Below, one piece after another: positions 35,368 to 43,656 of a stretch of DNA of 64,000 bases. A program made the position numbers and the translations under genes. This stretch comes from Halanaeroarchaeum sp. HSR-CO. GTDB lineage: Archaea > Halobacteriota > Halobacteria > Halobacteriales > Halobacteriaceae. Position 1 is the first letter of the stretch. Each line of letters begins with the position of its first letter. The stretch lies in the NCBI RefSeq assembly GCF_024972755.1, contig NZ_CP087724.1, positions 1,426,001 through 1,490,000 on the forward strand, written 5' to 3'. The notes under the pieces are model-generated. The model saw nothing but the letters and a program-made list of their open reading frames with translations. It made no database searches and had not been told where the DNA came from.

Positions 35368-35718
35368 CTAGCCAGCAGTTTCAGTCAAGAAATTTGCTGG
35401 ACTGTTCGTTGGCAGGTGAATCAGTACACGATTTCCAGTGGGTGTGCGTTCATGGAATTCCAGGCGTCCATTTGCGCTTCGAACGATATGGCTGACAAGC
35501 CAGAGACTCAGGCCGCTGCCATGCAATAATGGCTCGATTTCCTGCGAGCCCCTGAGCACTTCGCGTTCCATCTCCGGTATCGGAGCATTCGAATCCGTGA
35601 CCTCGATGGTAGCCTCCGTCGACGAACAGGTTACAGCCCATTCGATTGTTGGGGCCTCGGTGTCTGCGTGATCGATTCCATTGCGGAGGCTTGGCCGATT
35701 CAGCCGTGGGGTACCAGC
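35368..35718 (-). pseudogene. Histidine kinase ATPase domain, C-terminal fragment
   Basis: The minus-strand frame (open from a TAG at 35719) reads RPSLRNGIDHADTEAPTIEWAV, then TEATIEVTDSNAPIPEMEREVL, HGSGLSLWLVSHIVRSANGRLEFHE: a degenerate N box, G1 region and G2 box of HATPase_c in haloarchaeal sensor kinases. Both the dimerisation/His domain and the sensor are missing. There is no start codon; the fragment begins a few bases from the HalOD1 fragment stop. It is a gene remnant. Confidence 0.75.
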
Positions 35719-35724
35719 CTATAC

Positions 35725-36030
35725 CTAGCGGTGCGATTCGATTTTGATGATTGGGCGTCCGCTCTCGTCAGCAATGATCGTAACCGTCGTCGAATCTGCC
35801 TCGAACTGGAGAGTCATCTTGAGATTGCGGTCCTGGAAGAGTCCATCAAGCGCGTCTGTGTTGATGTCCTCACTGATGAGCCTCTTTTGAGCGATCACGT
35901 CCTCATCGTGAGCCTTTGCAACCGCCTGTACGAATTCCGTGCAAAGCTCTTCGCCCTCGGCTGGCTCGTAATAGAATCCCGCTGAATCCCCCCCATGGTG
36001 GTAAATGGAGTTTTCTTCTTGAAACTCGTT
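35725..36030 (-). pseudogene. HalOD1-domain gene remnant cut by an IS element
   Basis: The minus-strand frame reads NSIYHHGGDSAGFYYEPAEG, then ELCTEFVQAVAKAHDEDVI, EDINTDALDGLFQDRNLKM, TTVTIIADESGRPIIKIESH, stopping at TAG 35725. The pattern A-V-A...D-I-N-T-D-A-L-D-G-L-F is that of the Halobacterial output domain 1. There is no start: upstream the frame meets a TAA made by the left end of the TnpB element (36035). The insertion probably removed the promoter and N-terminus. No matching N-terminal piece is visible on the other side of the element. Confidence 0.75.
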
Positions 36031-36034
36031 TTAC

Positions 36035-37378
36035 AGGCGGTCGAGGCGAATGCCCCGGGGCTTGACCCCGGGGTTGAAGCCGACACTCTGTGATACAAAC
36101 CATTAAGTTAACATATCCCGAATCAAGAGACAGCGATGGAGTACAGTCATCGCTACCCCGTATATCCGACACAAGAGGTAGCGGCTGAACTGGAACGTCA
36201 CATCGACATTCATCGCCAAGCGTACAACTACACGCTGTACGAGTACGAGAACGTGGACGCCAACAACATCGGCTCCGCGTACAAACACCACTACCGACTC
36301 CCTGGTTGGAAAGACGAGTTCCCCGTCTTCTCAGAGGTTAACTCGAAAGCACTACAACGAACCGTCACACGGTTCTACCAGAACCTCTCGAACCTGAACG
36401 ACCAGAAAGAGAACGGGAACAGGGTAGGGAAACTCAAGTGGAAGTCACCGAGAGAGTTCCAGAGTATGACGTTTTCGCAGTCCGGCTTCGAACTCAAAAA
36501 CACGAGTGGCCGACACGCGACACTCTGTCTCTCCAAAATCGGAGACATCCCTATTCGCTACCACCGCGAAATCCCCGATGAAGCGGACATCAAAGAAGTC
36601 ACAGTCAAGAAAGAGACTACCGGCGACTGGTTCGTCTCCTTCGGCCTCGAAACTGACGACGTTGACCTGCCTGAGAAACCCGACGTGGACTCGCTCGACG
36701 CGAGCAACAGCGTCGGAATTGACCTCGGCATCCTCAACTACATTCACACCTCGGATGGCAAGACTGTGGATTGGCTCGACCTCGAAGACGAGTACGACCG
36801 ACTCCGCCGCGAACAACGCAAGCTGTCTCGCAAGGATAAGGGGTCAAACAACTACGAGAAACAACGCCGAGAAGTAGCGAAGGTCAAGCGGCATATTCGG
36901 CGGAAGGTGCTTGACTACCAGCACAAACTCACGACGTGGCTCGTCCGCGAGTACGACGCTGTATTCGTTGAAGACTTGGACGTGAAGGGGATGTTGGAGC
37001 AGTCGCATAATGCTCGGAACAAGCAGGATGCGGCGTGGCGACAGTTCATCACCCTCCTCGAATACAAGGCTGACCTGTACGGTTGTCACGTCAAGCAGGT
37101 TGAACCCGAAGGGACGACAAAAGAGTGTGCGTCGTGCGGTGTGGAGACGGCGAAGCCTATCTGGGTCAGGGAACACTCCTGCCCCTCGTGTGGGTTTGAG
37201 TGTGACCGTGATGCAAATGCGGCGATGAATGTCCTGCAACGCGGATTTTCTGAGTTAGGGCTGGGATGGCCCGAATCGACGCCTGTGGAGACTGCGCTCC
37301 CTACGGACACCACTACGGTGTCTGCAAAGCGCGTCATCGAAGCAGGAAGCCTCGGGGCTTGAGCCCGAGGCGATTCAC
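36035..37378 (+). mobile_element. IS200/IS605-type element with tnpB only, apparently intact
   Basis: The left end follows TTAC (36031-36034) and has hairpin CCCCGGGG-CTTGA-CCCCGGGG (36053-36073). The right end has CCTCGGGG-CTT-GA-GCCCGAGG (37350-37370) and finishes GCGATTCAC (37378). The right-end boundary was set by comparison with the complete element ending at 55837. There is no tnpA, so it depends on a transposase in trans, for example that of the element at 53828. The guide portion of its omega RNA would be the flank starting at 37379. Confidence 0.8.
36136..37362 (+). CDS. tnpB: TnpB RNA-guided DNA endonuclease
   Basis: A protein of 408 residues, full length. RuvC catalytic residues are visible: Asp196 (GIDLGI), Glu279 (AVFVEDLD) and Asp359 (DRDANAAMN). 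A four-Cys zinc finger uses C331-x2-C334 and C349-x2-C352. An arginine/lysine-rich bridge (RRKVLDYQHK) lies between. TnpB nucleases, ancestors of Cas12, cut DNA next to the TAM using an omega RNA made from the 3' end of the element. The TGA stop (37360-37362) lies inside the right-end hairpin loop, so codons and RNA scaffold overlap. Confidence 0.93.
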   Translation: MEYSHRYPVYPTQEVAAELERHIDIHRQAYNYTLYEYENVDANNIGSAYKHHYRLPGWKDEFPVFSEVNSKALQRTVTRFYQNLSNLNDQKENGNRVGKLKWKSPREFQSMTFSQSGFELKNTSGRHATLCLSKIGDIPIRYHREIPDEADIKEVTVKKETTGDWFVSFGLETDDVDLPEKPDVDSLDASNSVGIDLGILNYIHTSDGKTVDWLDLEDEYDRLRREQRKLSRKDKGSNNYEKQRREVAKVKRHIRRKVLDYQHKLTTWLVREYDAVFVEDLDVKGMLEQSHNARNKQDAAWRQFITLLEYKADLYGCHVKQVEPEGTTKECASCGVETAKPIWVREHSCPSCGFECDRDANAAMNVLQRGFSELGLGWPESTPVETALPTDTTTVSAKRVIEAGSLGA

Positions 37379-37730
37379 CAGAAGTTGTACGGTAGTTCTT
37401 GCTTTCACCGGTTCAGAATGTACGATTGCCCGTACCAGAAAGGACTGGCGGCAGAGTCCTTCTCTTTCCTCACCGCTGGAAAGTGGCGGTAGAAGCGGCC
37501 GTGGCGTGGCGCCGCTTCTCGGGCCACCGGAAGAAGTGTCCACCCCCCACACGGAGTCGGTCTCTTTGACCTTCGCCCGTGCTGAACACTTCCCTCCGTT
37601 AACTAACATGAATAATAGCAATAAATATTTTGGCTGCCGAAATCAATTGATTGTGATTGCAGGCAACTTCAGGTGATAAATTGCGTTTTCTACACTTGAA
37701 TCTGGCAGGCGATCAATCAGTGGATTCCAG
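37379..37730. other. 352-base region, hairpins only
   Basis: No gene is supported. Two GC-rich hairpins are seen: ACCGC-GCGGT near 37472-37490 and GAAGCGGC / GCCGCTTC at 37492-37518. The last 100 bases become AT-rich. The first 20 bases would be the guide encoded by the adjacent omega RNA. Confidence 0.4.
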
Positions 37731-37970
37731 ATGGCCGAACTCGAATTCGGTGAACGACTGGACGTGATGAGCGGTAAGAATATCAGAACTATAAGAAATA
37801 GCGGACAGCGATCGAGTGCGCTTCTCTCGCCAACACTCAATGCCCGCGGCAAAACGCTGGTCGAATACGGACTCCTCGTCCACCTCGGAAACGGCGTCTA
37901 CGATTTCACGCGAACGGGAGAGCAATATCTCGCCGGCGACCTCGACGCTCGTGACCTTGACCCCGAATAG
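37731..37970 (+). CDS. PhiH1-repressor-like winged-helix protein (possibly decayed)
   Basis: A protein of 79 residues. The C-terminal half (GKTLVEYGLLVHLGNGVYDFTRTGEQYLAGDLDARDLDPE) matches the recognition-helix end and wing of haloarchaeal phage PhiH1 repressor-like proteins. The N-terminal half (MAELEFGERLDVMSGKNIRTI) does not look like the expected first helices, suggesting an internal deletion or frameshift. It converges within two bases of the PIN-domain gene. If functional it would bind DNA. Confidence 0.5.
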   Translation: MAELEFGERLDVMSGKNIRTIRNSGQRSSALLSPTLNARGKTLVEYGLLVHLGNGVYDFTRTGEQYLAGDLDARDLDPE

Positions 37971-37972
37971 CG

Positions 37973-38482
37973 TCAGCTTTCGTCGGCGACTAGGTCCTCG
38001 ATGAACCGGAACCCGTTCACGAACGTCACCGAGTCACCGTACCCCTCACTCGCGAGCACGGTTTCGGCCCCCTCGCCGGCCGCGATATCGGTCGTGTAGA
38101 TGTACACCCCGGTCGCCGTCCCCGCGCTGAGATGCTGGGCAGCGAGGGCGGCGAGGGCGGCGTCGGCACGCTCGACCTCGTCGGCAGGGCGGTCGTCTGC
38201 ATTCGCAATGTACCGCTGGACGCCGTCCATCACCCGCGAGACGACAGGTTCGGAGAACTCCAGCGGCGCCGCAACCGTCGCCCAGCCTTCGTCGATCGCG
38301 GTGTCGACGGGTGGCGCCTTGACGTCGGGTTCGTCGACGGTCAGCTCCTCGTACACCCGTTCAGGTAGGACGAAGGTGACATCGTTCCGGCGAGCGAACC
38401 GCCGAACGGCCTGATAGCGACTGTTCGACGGCTGCCCCATCGCAACGAACAGGCCGGTGTCGGCAATGTGGAGCCGGCTCAC
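37973..38482 (-). CDS. PIN-domain ribonuclease toxin candidate
   Basis: A protein of 169 residues. Acidic PIN residues are placed as expected: Asp8 (LHIADTGLFVAMG), Glu in VYEELTVDEP, Asp in EVERADAALAALAAQ and Asp in VYIYTTDIAAGEGAE. VapC-type PIN proteins cleave RNA using Mg2+. It is somewhat longer than classical VapC (130-140). The ATG overlaps the stop of the upstream HTH gene by four bases, forming a probable toxin-antitoxin operon. Confidence 0.82.
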   Translation of the reverse strand: MSRLHIADTGLFVAMGQPSNSRYQAVRRFARRNDVTFVLPERVYEELTVDEPDVKAPPVDTAIDEGWATVAAPLEFSEPVVSRVMDGVQRYIANADDRPADEVERADAALAALAAQHLSAGTATGVYIYTTDIAAGEGAETVLASEGYGDSVTFVNGFRFIEDLVADES

Positions 38483-39075
38483 GCGTCGTCATTGCCGTCG
38501 CCGTCGATGTCCAACTCGTCGAGTCCCGCTCCTGCCTCCTCGATGTCGTAATGTTCGTGGACGACGGGCCGGAGTGCCTGCAGAATCATCTCCGCGGCTA
38601 GCGGCGAGATGTCCAGATCTTCGGCCATCAGACGGTGGGTCACCTCGCCACGTTCCCGAGCAACCGCGTAGGTGAGCGCCGTTGCGAGGTCGGCGACGCC
38701 GTGGCGGTCGATGTAGGTGTCGATGTCGGCGTCCGTCTCTCGGCGGCCGACGGCGTCGATGAGCGCCGGCGTGATCGTGTACTCGCGTTCCCCGGCGGCC
38801 GTGGTTACGGTCAGGTCGATCTCCCGGGCGGCGTACCGGCGCGGCTGCTCGTCGTCGGTAACGTCGACGACGCCGGCGTCGACGAGCCGATTGACGTAGC
38901 TGTAGGCGGTCCCCTGAGCAAGCTCGAGGTCTTCCATCACCTCCTGGACGGTCGCCTCGCCCTCCCGGGCGAGATACGCATACAGCTGGGCCAGCTGTGG
39001 CTCCTCGAGGAGGTCAGCGACCGCGAGGAAGTCCTGAACGATGTCGCCATCGGCGCGGTTTGAGGTGCGTGTCAC
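38479..39075 (-). CDS. HTH regulator/antitoxin paired with PIN protein
   Basis: A protein of 198 residues. A MarR/TrmB-like winged helix spans residues 25-85 (LEEPQLAQLYAYLAREGEATVQEVMEDLELAQGTAYSYVNRLVDAGVVDVTDDEQPRRY). An additional C-terminal helical domain (HGVADLATALTYAVARERGEVTHRLMAEDLDISPLAAEMILQALRPVV) may bind the toxin. It lies directly upstream of the PIN gene with a four-base overlap and is the likely antitoxin/autorepressor. Confidence 0.82.
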   Translation of the reverse strand: MTRTSNRADGDIVQDFLAVADLLEEPQLAQLYAYLAREGEATVQEVMEDLELAQGTAYSYVNRLVDAGVVDVTDDEQPRRYAAREIDLTVTTAAGEREYTITPALIDAVGRRETDADIDTYIDRHGVADLATALTYAVARERGEVTHRLMAEDLDISPLAAEMILQALRPVVHEHYDIEEAGAGLDELDIDGDGNDDA

Positions 39076-39124
39076 GATTTGTTCTTGATTACAGTTTACA
39101 GCGAAACAGTAAAGAGTGTTTGGG

Positions 39125-39388
39125 TCACTCCGCTGGCGTCGCGACGAGATGCTCTTCGAGGTCGCGCGTCCAGTACGTCGCCTTGTGTTCGACCAGACTA
39201 CGGTCTTTCAACCGTGAAAGTGCTGTGCTAACAGCGCCTTCGGCAACGCCGATCTGGGAGGCAATTTCGCGCGCCTTGAACGCTCGATCATCGTTGGCAA
39301 CTAGAAATCCGAGGACTTGGTCTGGGACCGAAAGGCCCGCGAGCTCCTCCTCGCTCGTGTTCTCGAAGGTATTTCGGTCAATAGACAT
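39125..39388 (-). CDS. Small MarR-type HTH protein, orphan
   Basis: A protein of 87 residues: SVPDQVLGFLVANDDRAFKAREIASQIGVAEGAVSTALSRLKDRSLVEHKATYWTRD. This is a complete winged helix. Proteins of this kind are often the antitoxin next to a small PemK/MazF-type toxin in haloarchaea; here no toxin gene follows, the next gene downstream being the HTH/PIN pair 49 bases away. It is either an orphan regulator or a second regulator of that pair. Confidence 0.75.
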   Translation of the reverse strand: MSIDRNTFENTSEEELAGLSVPDQVLGFLVANDDRAFKAREIASQIGVAEGAVSTALSRLKDRSLVEHKATYWTRDLEEHLVATPAE

Positions 39389-39479
39389 CGTTCAATAGCA
39401 CACGGCATCCACTGTGAAATGTGTTCGGCGTGAAAGCCACGAAAATGCTGAAAAAATGACGACCGGATAGTTATTGTTT

Positions 39480-39755
39480 CCAGGCGTCCCCGATGGACGA
39501 AACGATGAGGTCGGCGAAGAGGACGGAGCGTTTTTCGGAAGCGGACAACTGCCTACGCTCGTAATTTTTGACACCATCTGAGACGTTGTCTGTAAGTCAT
39601 CGGTCGTACTGGTCGTTGCAGACTCGCAATTCACCGAATACCATGCAATCGCCTCCCGAATCGATTGACTCCGGTCCGATCTTCGAGATGCGCACGTACC
39701 GTTTGGCATCTTCATCGAGGCAGACACCCAACACGGTCACCTGGCAAACGTTGTC
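39480..39755 (-). pseudogene. Small protein remnant with in-frame TGA
   Basis: The minus strand is open from 39755 and reads CQVTVLGVCLDEDAKRYVRI, then SKIGPESIDSGGDCMVFGEL, RVCNDQYDR to a TGA at 39597-39599. The same frame continues LTDNVSDGVKNYERRQLSAS, EKRSVLFADLIVSSIGDAW before it becomes unconvincing. The acidic, conserved-looking sequence on both sides of the stop indicates a recently inactivated gene. The family is not recognised. From 39756 to 39995 nothing is seen. Confidence 0.5.
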
Positions 39756-39995
39756 TCACAGGGATAGTCACCGATATGTGGCGTTTTCCTCAGGCATGAC
39801 CGGATATTCGGATGCCAATTGAACAGTGAGTGTTCGAGATGGCGCAATTCGATGTCAGACCGCTAAACGCCGATTGTTCCCTCTAATGCGTATCGCGCAT
39901 CGAATCGTATTCCACCGGTTACTCCCTGGTCGAACGACCGAAGCAGATGCGCCTGATTGCTCGACCAATACGACCGACGATATCTGACTCGACCG

Positions 39996-41087
39996 CTATA
40001 GCTCTCGTTCCACCTCTTCTAAGGCGGTAATCGCCTCTCGGAGATGTGTACGCAATTCAGTCCCGGTATCATCCACCGACTCGGAACCGTCACGCGCCGC
40101 TATCAGTGACTGCAGGTCGACTGCATCCTGCGACCGCGTCCACGTCACGGATTCACCATCGCGAGACGCCTGATCGTCGACGTCATCGAGCCGGCGCTGT
40201 GCGTCGCTCTCTTCGGTCTTCGCTTCCCCAGAAGCGTTGTCGACTGGCCGGGTACCCCGCTTGGGCCGCCCACCGCGATTGAACGCGGCAAGGGGAAAGC
40301 CGTACGCAGCGGCGCGTTTTTGTTTATTGAAACTCGTGCGCCGGGCGATGCCGAGCACCTCGGTGACGTTCTGGCGGTCGACACCGCGGTCGAGTGCCTG
40401 GCGCACCTGTTCGTCTTCGACTCGTTGCACTAACAGCTGCGGGTCGTCAGGAATGTGCCCGCGAGCCGAGTTCTCGATCTGCTCTGCGAGCCCCCATTCC
40501 CCCGTATCGATGTCCTTATCGACGATCTGCCTGTCCCTGGACTCGACGAGATTATCCAGCCCCATCAGCGCCCAGAGGCGCTGACGGACGGATGAGACCG
40601 TGAGATCGGCGGAGAGATTGGAGGCGATATCTCCCGTTCGCGTTGGGCCCTGGCGTTCGAGATAGCGGAGTATCTCGATATCCTGCGGAAGGAGAACGCT
40701 CTGGTCGGCTTCGGTGATCTCGACGGGCGAGTCCTCGGGTGTCGACTGCTGGTGGAGCCAGTTATGGCAGGACCGGCACAGCAGCGTGAGGTTCTGGATA
40801 TCGTGCTCGTCCATCTCAGCGGGATCGCGGTCGATGTGGTGAACCTGCATCGTCGCCAGGCCACCTTGCTCCGGACCGCGTCGACCACATGCCTGACAGC
40901 GATGATCGTACTTATCGAGGACTCGCTGCCGGGTCTCTGCATCGACCGATTCGTTGTACCCGTGCGTGGGGTGCTGGTCCGATGGTGCATCGCTGGATGC
41001 GGTGTCTGTTCGATCCGTGTCGTCGTGCGTGCGTGTTTCTGTCGTCGTCATTTGTGTCGTGATTGGCTTGCTGGATTGGCGATGCAA
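39996..41087 (-). CDS. HNH endonuclease with C-terminal HTH region
   Basis: A protein of 363 residues (or 351 from an ATG at 41051, giving MTTTETRTHDD). A classical HNH domain with zinc: RCQACGRRGPEQGGLATMQVHHIDRDPAEMDEHDIQNLTLLCRSCHNWLH. The middle (LPQDIEILRYLERQGPTRTGDIASNLSADLTVSSVRQRLWALMGLDNLVESRDRQIV) is a winged helix, followed by GVDRQNVTEVLGIARRTSFNKQKRAAAYGFPL and a disordered acidic tail. It is encoded on the same strand as, and 136 bases downstream of, the RAMP-exonuclease operon, so it may be its last gene or an independent defence nuclease. Confidence 0.85.
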   Translation of the reverse strand: MHRQSSKPITTQMTTTETRTHDDTDRTDTASSDAPSDQHPTHGYNESVDAETRQRVLDKYDHRCQACGRRGPEQGGLATMQVHHIDRDPAEMDEHDIQNLTLLCRSCHNWLHQQSTPEDSPVEITEADQSVLLPQDIEILRYLERQGPTRTGDIASNLSADLTVSSVRQRLWALMGLDNLVESRDRQIVDKDIDTGEWGLAEQIENSARGHIPDDPQLLVQRVEDEQVRQALDRGVDRQNVTEVLGIARRTSFNKQKRAAAYGFPLAAFNRGGRPKRGTRPVDNASGEAKTEESDAQRRLDDVDDQASRDGESVTWTRSQDAVDLQSLIAARDGSESVDDTGTELRTHLREAITALEEVEREL

Positions 41088-41223
41088 CGAACGGCTGTGT
41101 GCGTGGGATATCGCTTCAATCGGAGACGGTCATCGCGCCAGTACTCACGACGAATCGGGCGGCACGACCCAGTCACGAACCCGGGTGGGGCCCGTACCGG
41201 ATCGAGCGTTGTCGGCACCCATC

Positions 41224-41886
41224 TCAGGTCGACCTCGTTGGCGTGAGCGATTTGATCTGGAACTCGGATTTCGCACAGTACCGCTCGGCGACCTGGCCGA
41301 GTTCACGCGTTCGCAGGACGTCCGCCACGTTGTGGACGGCGAGGTCTGCGAATCGGCCGTCCTCGAAGGCGGTGACGGCTTCTGCGCTCTCATCGAAGGG
41401 GTCGTGGTCGCCGTGTGTGCCATCGCCCAGCACAGCGTAGGCCGTTGCAAGGTCGCCGTACTCCTCGCCATCGACGGTCGTATTGAACCGGTCGCTGACC
41501 AGCGGCAGCAAGTCGGCGTAGGGGACGTCCTCGAAGGGCCAGGCGATATCCAGCTGGGCGTACCGGGTCCGCAGAAACGGCAGGTCGAAGCCGCCGTTCC
41601 AGCGCTCGCCGTTGTACGCGACCAGCAGAATATCCTCATCGTGCAATCGCCGTTCGACGAAGTCGGCAACGGCCGCCAACACCGCCCGCTCCGATGGATG
41701 GATAGAGACGTTGACCAGCGTCTTCGTCGCGGCCTCCACAACCGCCTCGACGTCGCTGGGCGAGCGCCCGCCGGTCTGGACCATCACACGCACCCCCATC
41801 GACAGTCCAAACCCGATGACCGTCACCTCGTCGTTGGCGTCGAACCCGGTCGTCTCGATATCGAAGGCGACCTGCTCCAGGGCCAT
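41224..41886 (-). CDS. DEDD-type 3'-5' exonuclease in RAMP operon
   Basis: A protein of 220 residues with the RNase H-like exonuclease fold: Asp9 and Glu11 (AFDIETTGF), Asp101 (YNGERWNGGFDLPFLR), a YADLLPL segment (Asp125), and HNVAD (His185, Asp189), giving the complete D-E-D-D set with a DEDDh-like end. It is closest in pattern to PolB-related exonuclease domains. The start codon overlaps the stop of the upstream RAMP gene (ATGA), so it belongs to that operon. I infer that it degrades nucleic acid exposed by the RAMP complex or processes its guide. Confidence 0.82.
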   Translation of the reverse strand: MALEQVAFDIETTGFDANDEVTVIGFGLSMGVRVMVQTGGRSPSDVEAVVEAATKTLVNVSIHPSERAVLAAVADFVERRLHDEDILLVAYNGERWNGGFDLPFLRTRYAQLDIAWPFEDVPYADLLPLVSDRFNTTVDGEEYGDLATAYAVLGDGTHGDHDPFDESAEAVTAFEDGRFADLAVHNVADVLRTRELGQVAERYCAKSEFQIKSLTPTRST

Positions 41887-42821
41887 CAGGACTCACCTCC
41901 CGTCGCAGCGTCTGTACGTTCGGGCACCCGATCAACACTCGCCGGCCGAACCCGTAGCTCGCCGAACCCGAACCGCGAGTGCGTGCCGACACGCAAGACA
42001 CCATTTCTCGCGGTCGCTACCGGGTCGCGTCCGGTGTACGTGAGCACCTGGCCGTGGTCGACCGTCTCGAGCGTGTAGGTCTCGGCCCCATCGACGAGTC
42101 GTGTCTCCCGGCGGCGCAGGCCACCGTCGGGCACGCCCCACCACCAGGGCACCGACTGGTCATCCGCGTCCGGGTGCTCGGTCCGTAGGACATAGGGCGT
42201 GAGCACGTCGAGCTGGTAGGCATCCGCGTCGGCCAGCCGCGAGTAATCGAGGTCCTCCAGCGTTACCAGCTGTGTGTCCGCGACCGACAAACGCCCGAAA
42301 CCGTAATTGCGACTGCCGCCGACGCGCAGGCCTTCCAGGACGTCCGTCGACAGTGGCAGGGCCGCATCGGACCCATCGGTATGCAGATACGCGTGCAGGT
42401 ACCACTGCATCGACCGGCGGTGATTGTGACTCCCCTCGGGCCTGCCGAACCAGCACATATCGGCGAACGCGATGCGATCGCCGTGCTGCTGGAGGTCGAG
42501 GGCGTTATGTGCATCTCGCGGCCGGGAATCCAGGAGCCAGCGCTGGGCCGCGTCGCGGAACACGAACAGGTCTTCGTAGGCCTCGACCGGTGGCAGTGTC
42601 TGGCCCAGCTTGGCCGCATAGCCATCCTGGGAGGCCGCTGGTGGATAGTTGCCGTACTCGCCGGGGACGAACTGGCCGTGGCTCACCTGTAGATTTTTAC
42701 GCACTGCGGCATCGTCGACGCGGCGTGCGATGGCGGTGGCCAGTGCGTTCCCGGTGACGAAGTATGGATGGCCCATGTACGGCGTCTCCAGCTCGAAGAG
42801 GACCTGCTGGATCGCCGTCAT
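41886..42821 (-). CDS. RAMP protein with two glycine-rich loops (Cas5/Csf3-like)
   Basis: A protein of 311 residues from MTAIQQVLFELETPYMGHPY. Two glycine-rich loops typical of RAMP/ferredoxin-like Cas proteins are seen: LRVGGSRNYGFGRLSV (about residue 180) and VLRVGTHSRFGFGELRV (about residue 285). The first 90 residues contain a basic, aromatic stretch VRKNLQVSHGQFVPGEYGNYPP. Such folds bind crRNA handles (Cas5) or process crRNA (Cas6). I assign it as the likely Cas5/Csf3-like subunit because of position after the Cas7-like gene, but a Cas6-type processing role is equally possible. The ATG at 42821 was chosen; a longer frame overlaps the upstream gene. Confidence 0.65.
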   Translation of the reverse strand: MTAIQQVLFELETPYMGHPYFVTGNALATAIARRVDDAAVRKNLQVSHGQFVPGEYGNYPPAASQDGYAAKLGQTLPPVEAYEDLFVFRDAAQRWLLDSRPRDAHNALDLQQHGDRIAFADMCWFGRPEGSHNHRRSMQWYLHAYLHTDGSDAALPLSTDVLEGLRVGGSRNYGFGRLSVADTQLVTLEDLDYSRLADADAYQLDVLTPYVLRTEHPDADDQSVPWWWGVPDGGLRRRETRLVDGAETYTLETVDHGQVLTYTGRDPVATARNGVLRVGTHSRFGFGELRVRPASVDRVPERTDAATGGES

Positions 42822-42864
42822 CGGCGCTTGCCCCCTTCGTTTCGTCTCCACGCGTTGATGTGTA

Positions 42865-43656
42865 TCATCGCCCACCTCCGTCTGTCGCGGCGATGTACTC
42901 CTCGATGAACTGCAGCGCCGTCGACCACGACCGAAGCCGTCGCAGCTGTGCGTCCAGGATACGCCACCGGCGGTCGGCGTCGACATCGATCGGTGACGTC
43001 GGCAGTCGCGCCCAGACGTCCGCGAACGAACGGGTCGGCGCGGCTCCCAGCGATGCAGCTGGACGGCCGTCCGGGTCCGCGGTCACGCGCAGTGATACCG
43101 GGCCCGCCTGCAGTACGGTTCGATGGGGCGTCACTGGCGTGTCAGCATCGTCGACGACCAGCGACAGTGCATCGAATGTCGCGCCGTCGCGGTAATTGGA
43201 CAGTAGTGCCGCCGTCAGCAGGACGTGGTACTTCAGCGACGTGTACGGGTAGTGGGCGGCCTCGTTGAACGCCGCCGCGGCCTTCGAGTCCAGCCACGCC
43301 CTGTGTGCGCGTTCGGGGTCATCAATCTGTGCCAGGTCCCGGGTCGGGGCCCTGAACGCGTCGACGCCCCGCTGGTCTGTTGCGATCTCGCCCGACAAAA
43401 GAGAGAGCCGAAACGGCAGCGCGTGCGCGGGCACGGTCTGCTCGGGGTCACCGCGCGGCCGACTCAGCAAGGCTGCATCGCCGTCCGCGCCGCGGGGCAC
43501 CGTCTCGTTCACGCGGACGCCGGCGGCCGTCTCGCTCGCCGCCGTGTGTGACCGGCCGCGCAGTTTGTGGATATCGTGGCGATACACCGCGAGCATGGGT
43601 GGGACCTCGGTCGGCTGGGCGTCGGTTGCTGTCGTCGCCGGTGACTCCGCGGTCAT
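42865..43656 (-). CDS. Unrecognised protein of RAMP operon
   Basis: A protein of 263 residues with no family recognised. Features: an N-terminal Ala/Thr-rich segment, HDIHKLRGRSHTAAS (basic, His-rich, perhaps RNA-binding), a helical middle (AWLDSKAAAAFNEAAHYPYTSLKYHVLLTAALLSNYRDGA), a beta-rich part (VTPHRTVLQAGPVSLRVTADPDGRPAASLG) and a C-terminal helical segment (RRWRILDAQLRRLRSWSTALQFIEEYI). Start and stop overlap neighbours on the 5' side by four bases. By position between the Cas7-like and Cas5-like genes it could be a small- or large-subunit analogue. Confidence 0.6.
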   Translation of the reverse strand: MTAESPATTATDAQPTEVPPMLAVYRHDIHKLRGRSHTAASETAAGVRVNETVPRGADGDAALLSRPRGDPEQTVPAHALPFRLSLLSGEIATDQRGVDAFRAPTRDLAQIDDPERAHRAWLDSKAAAAFNEAAHYPYTSLKYHVLLTAALLSNYRDGATFDALSLVVDDADTPVTPHRTVLQAGPVSLRVTADPDGRPAASLGAAPTRSFADVWARLPTSPIDVDADRRWRILDAQLRRLRSWSTALQFIEEYIAATDGGGR

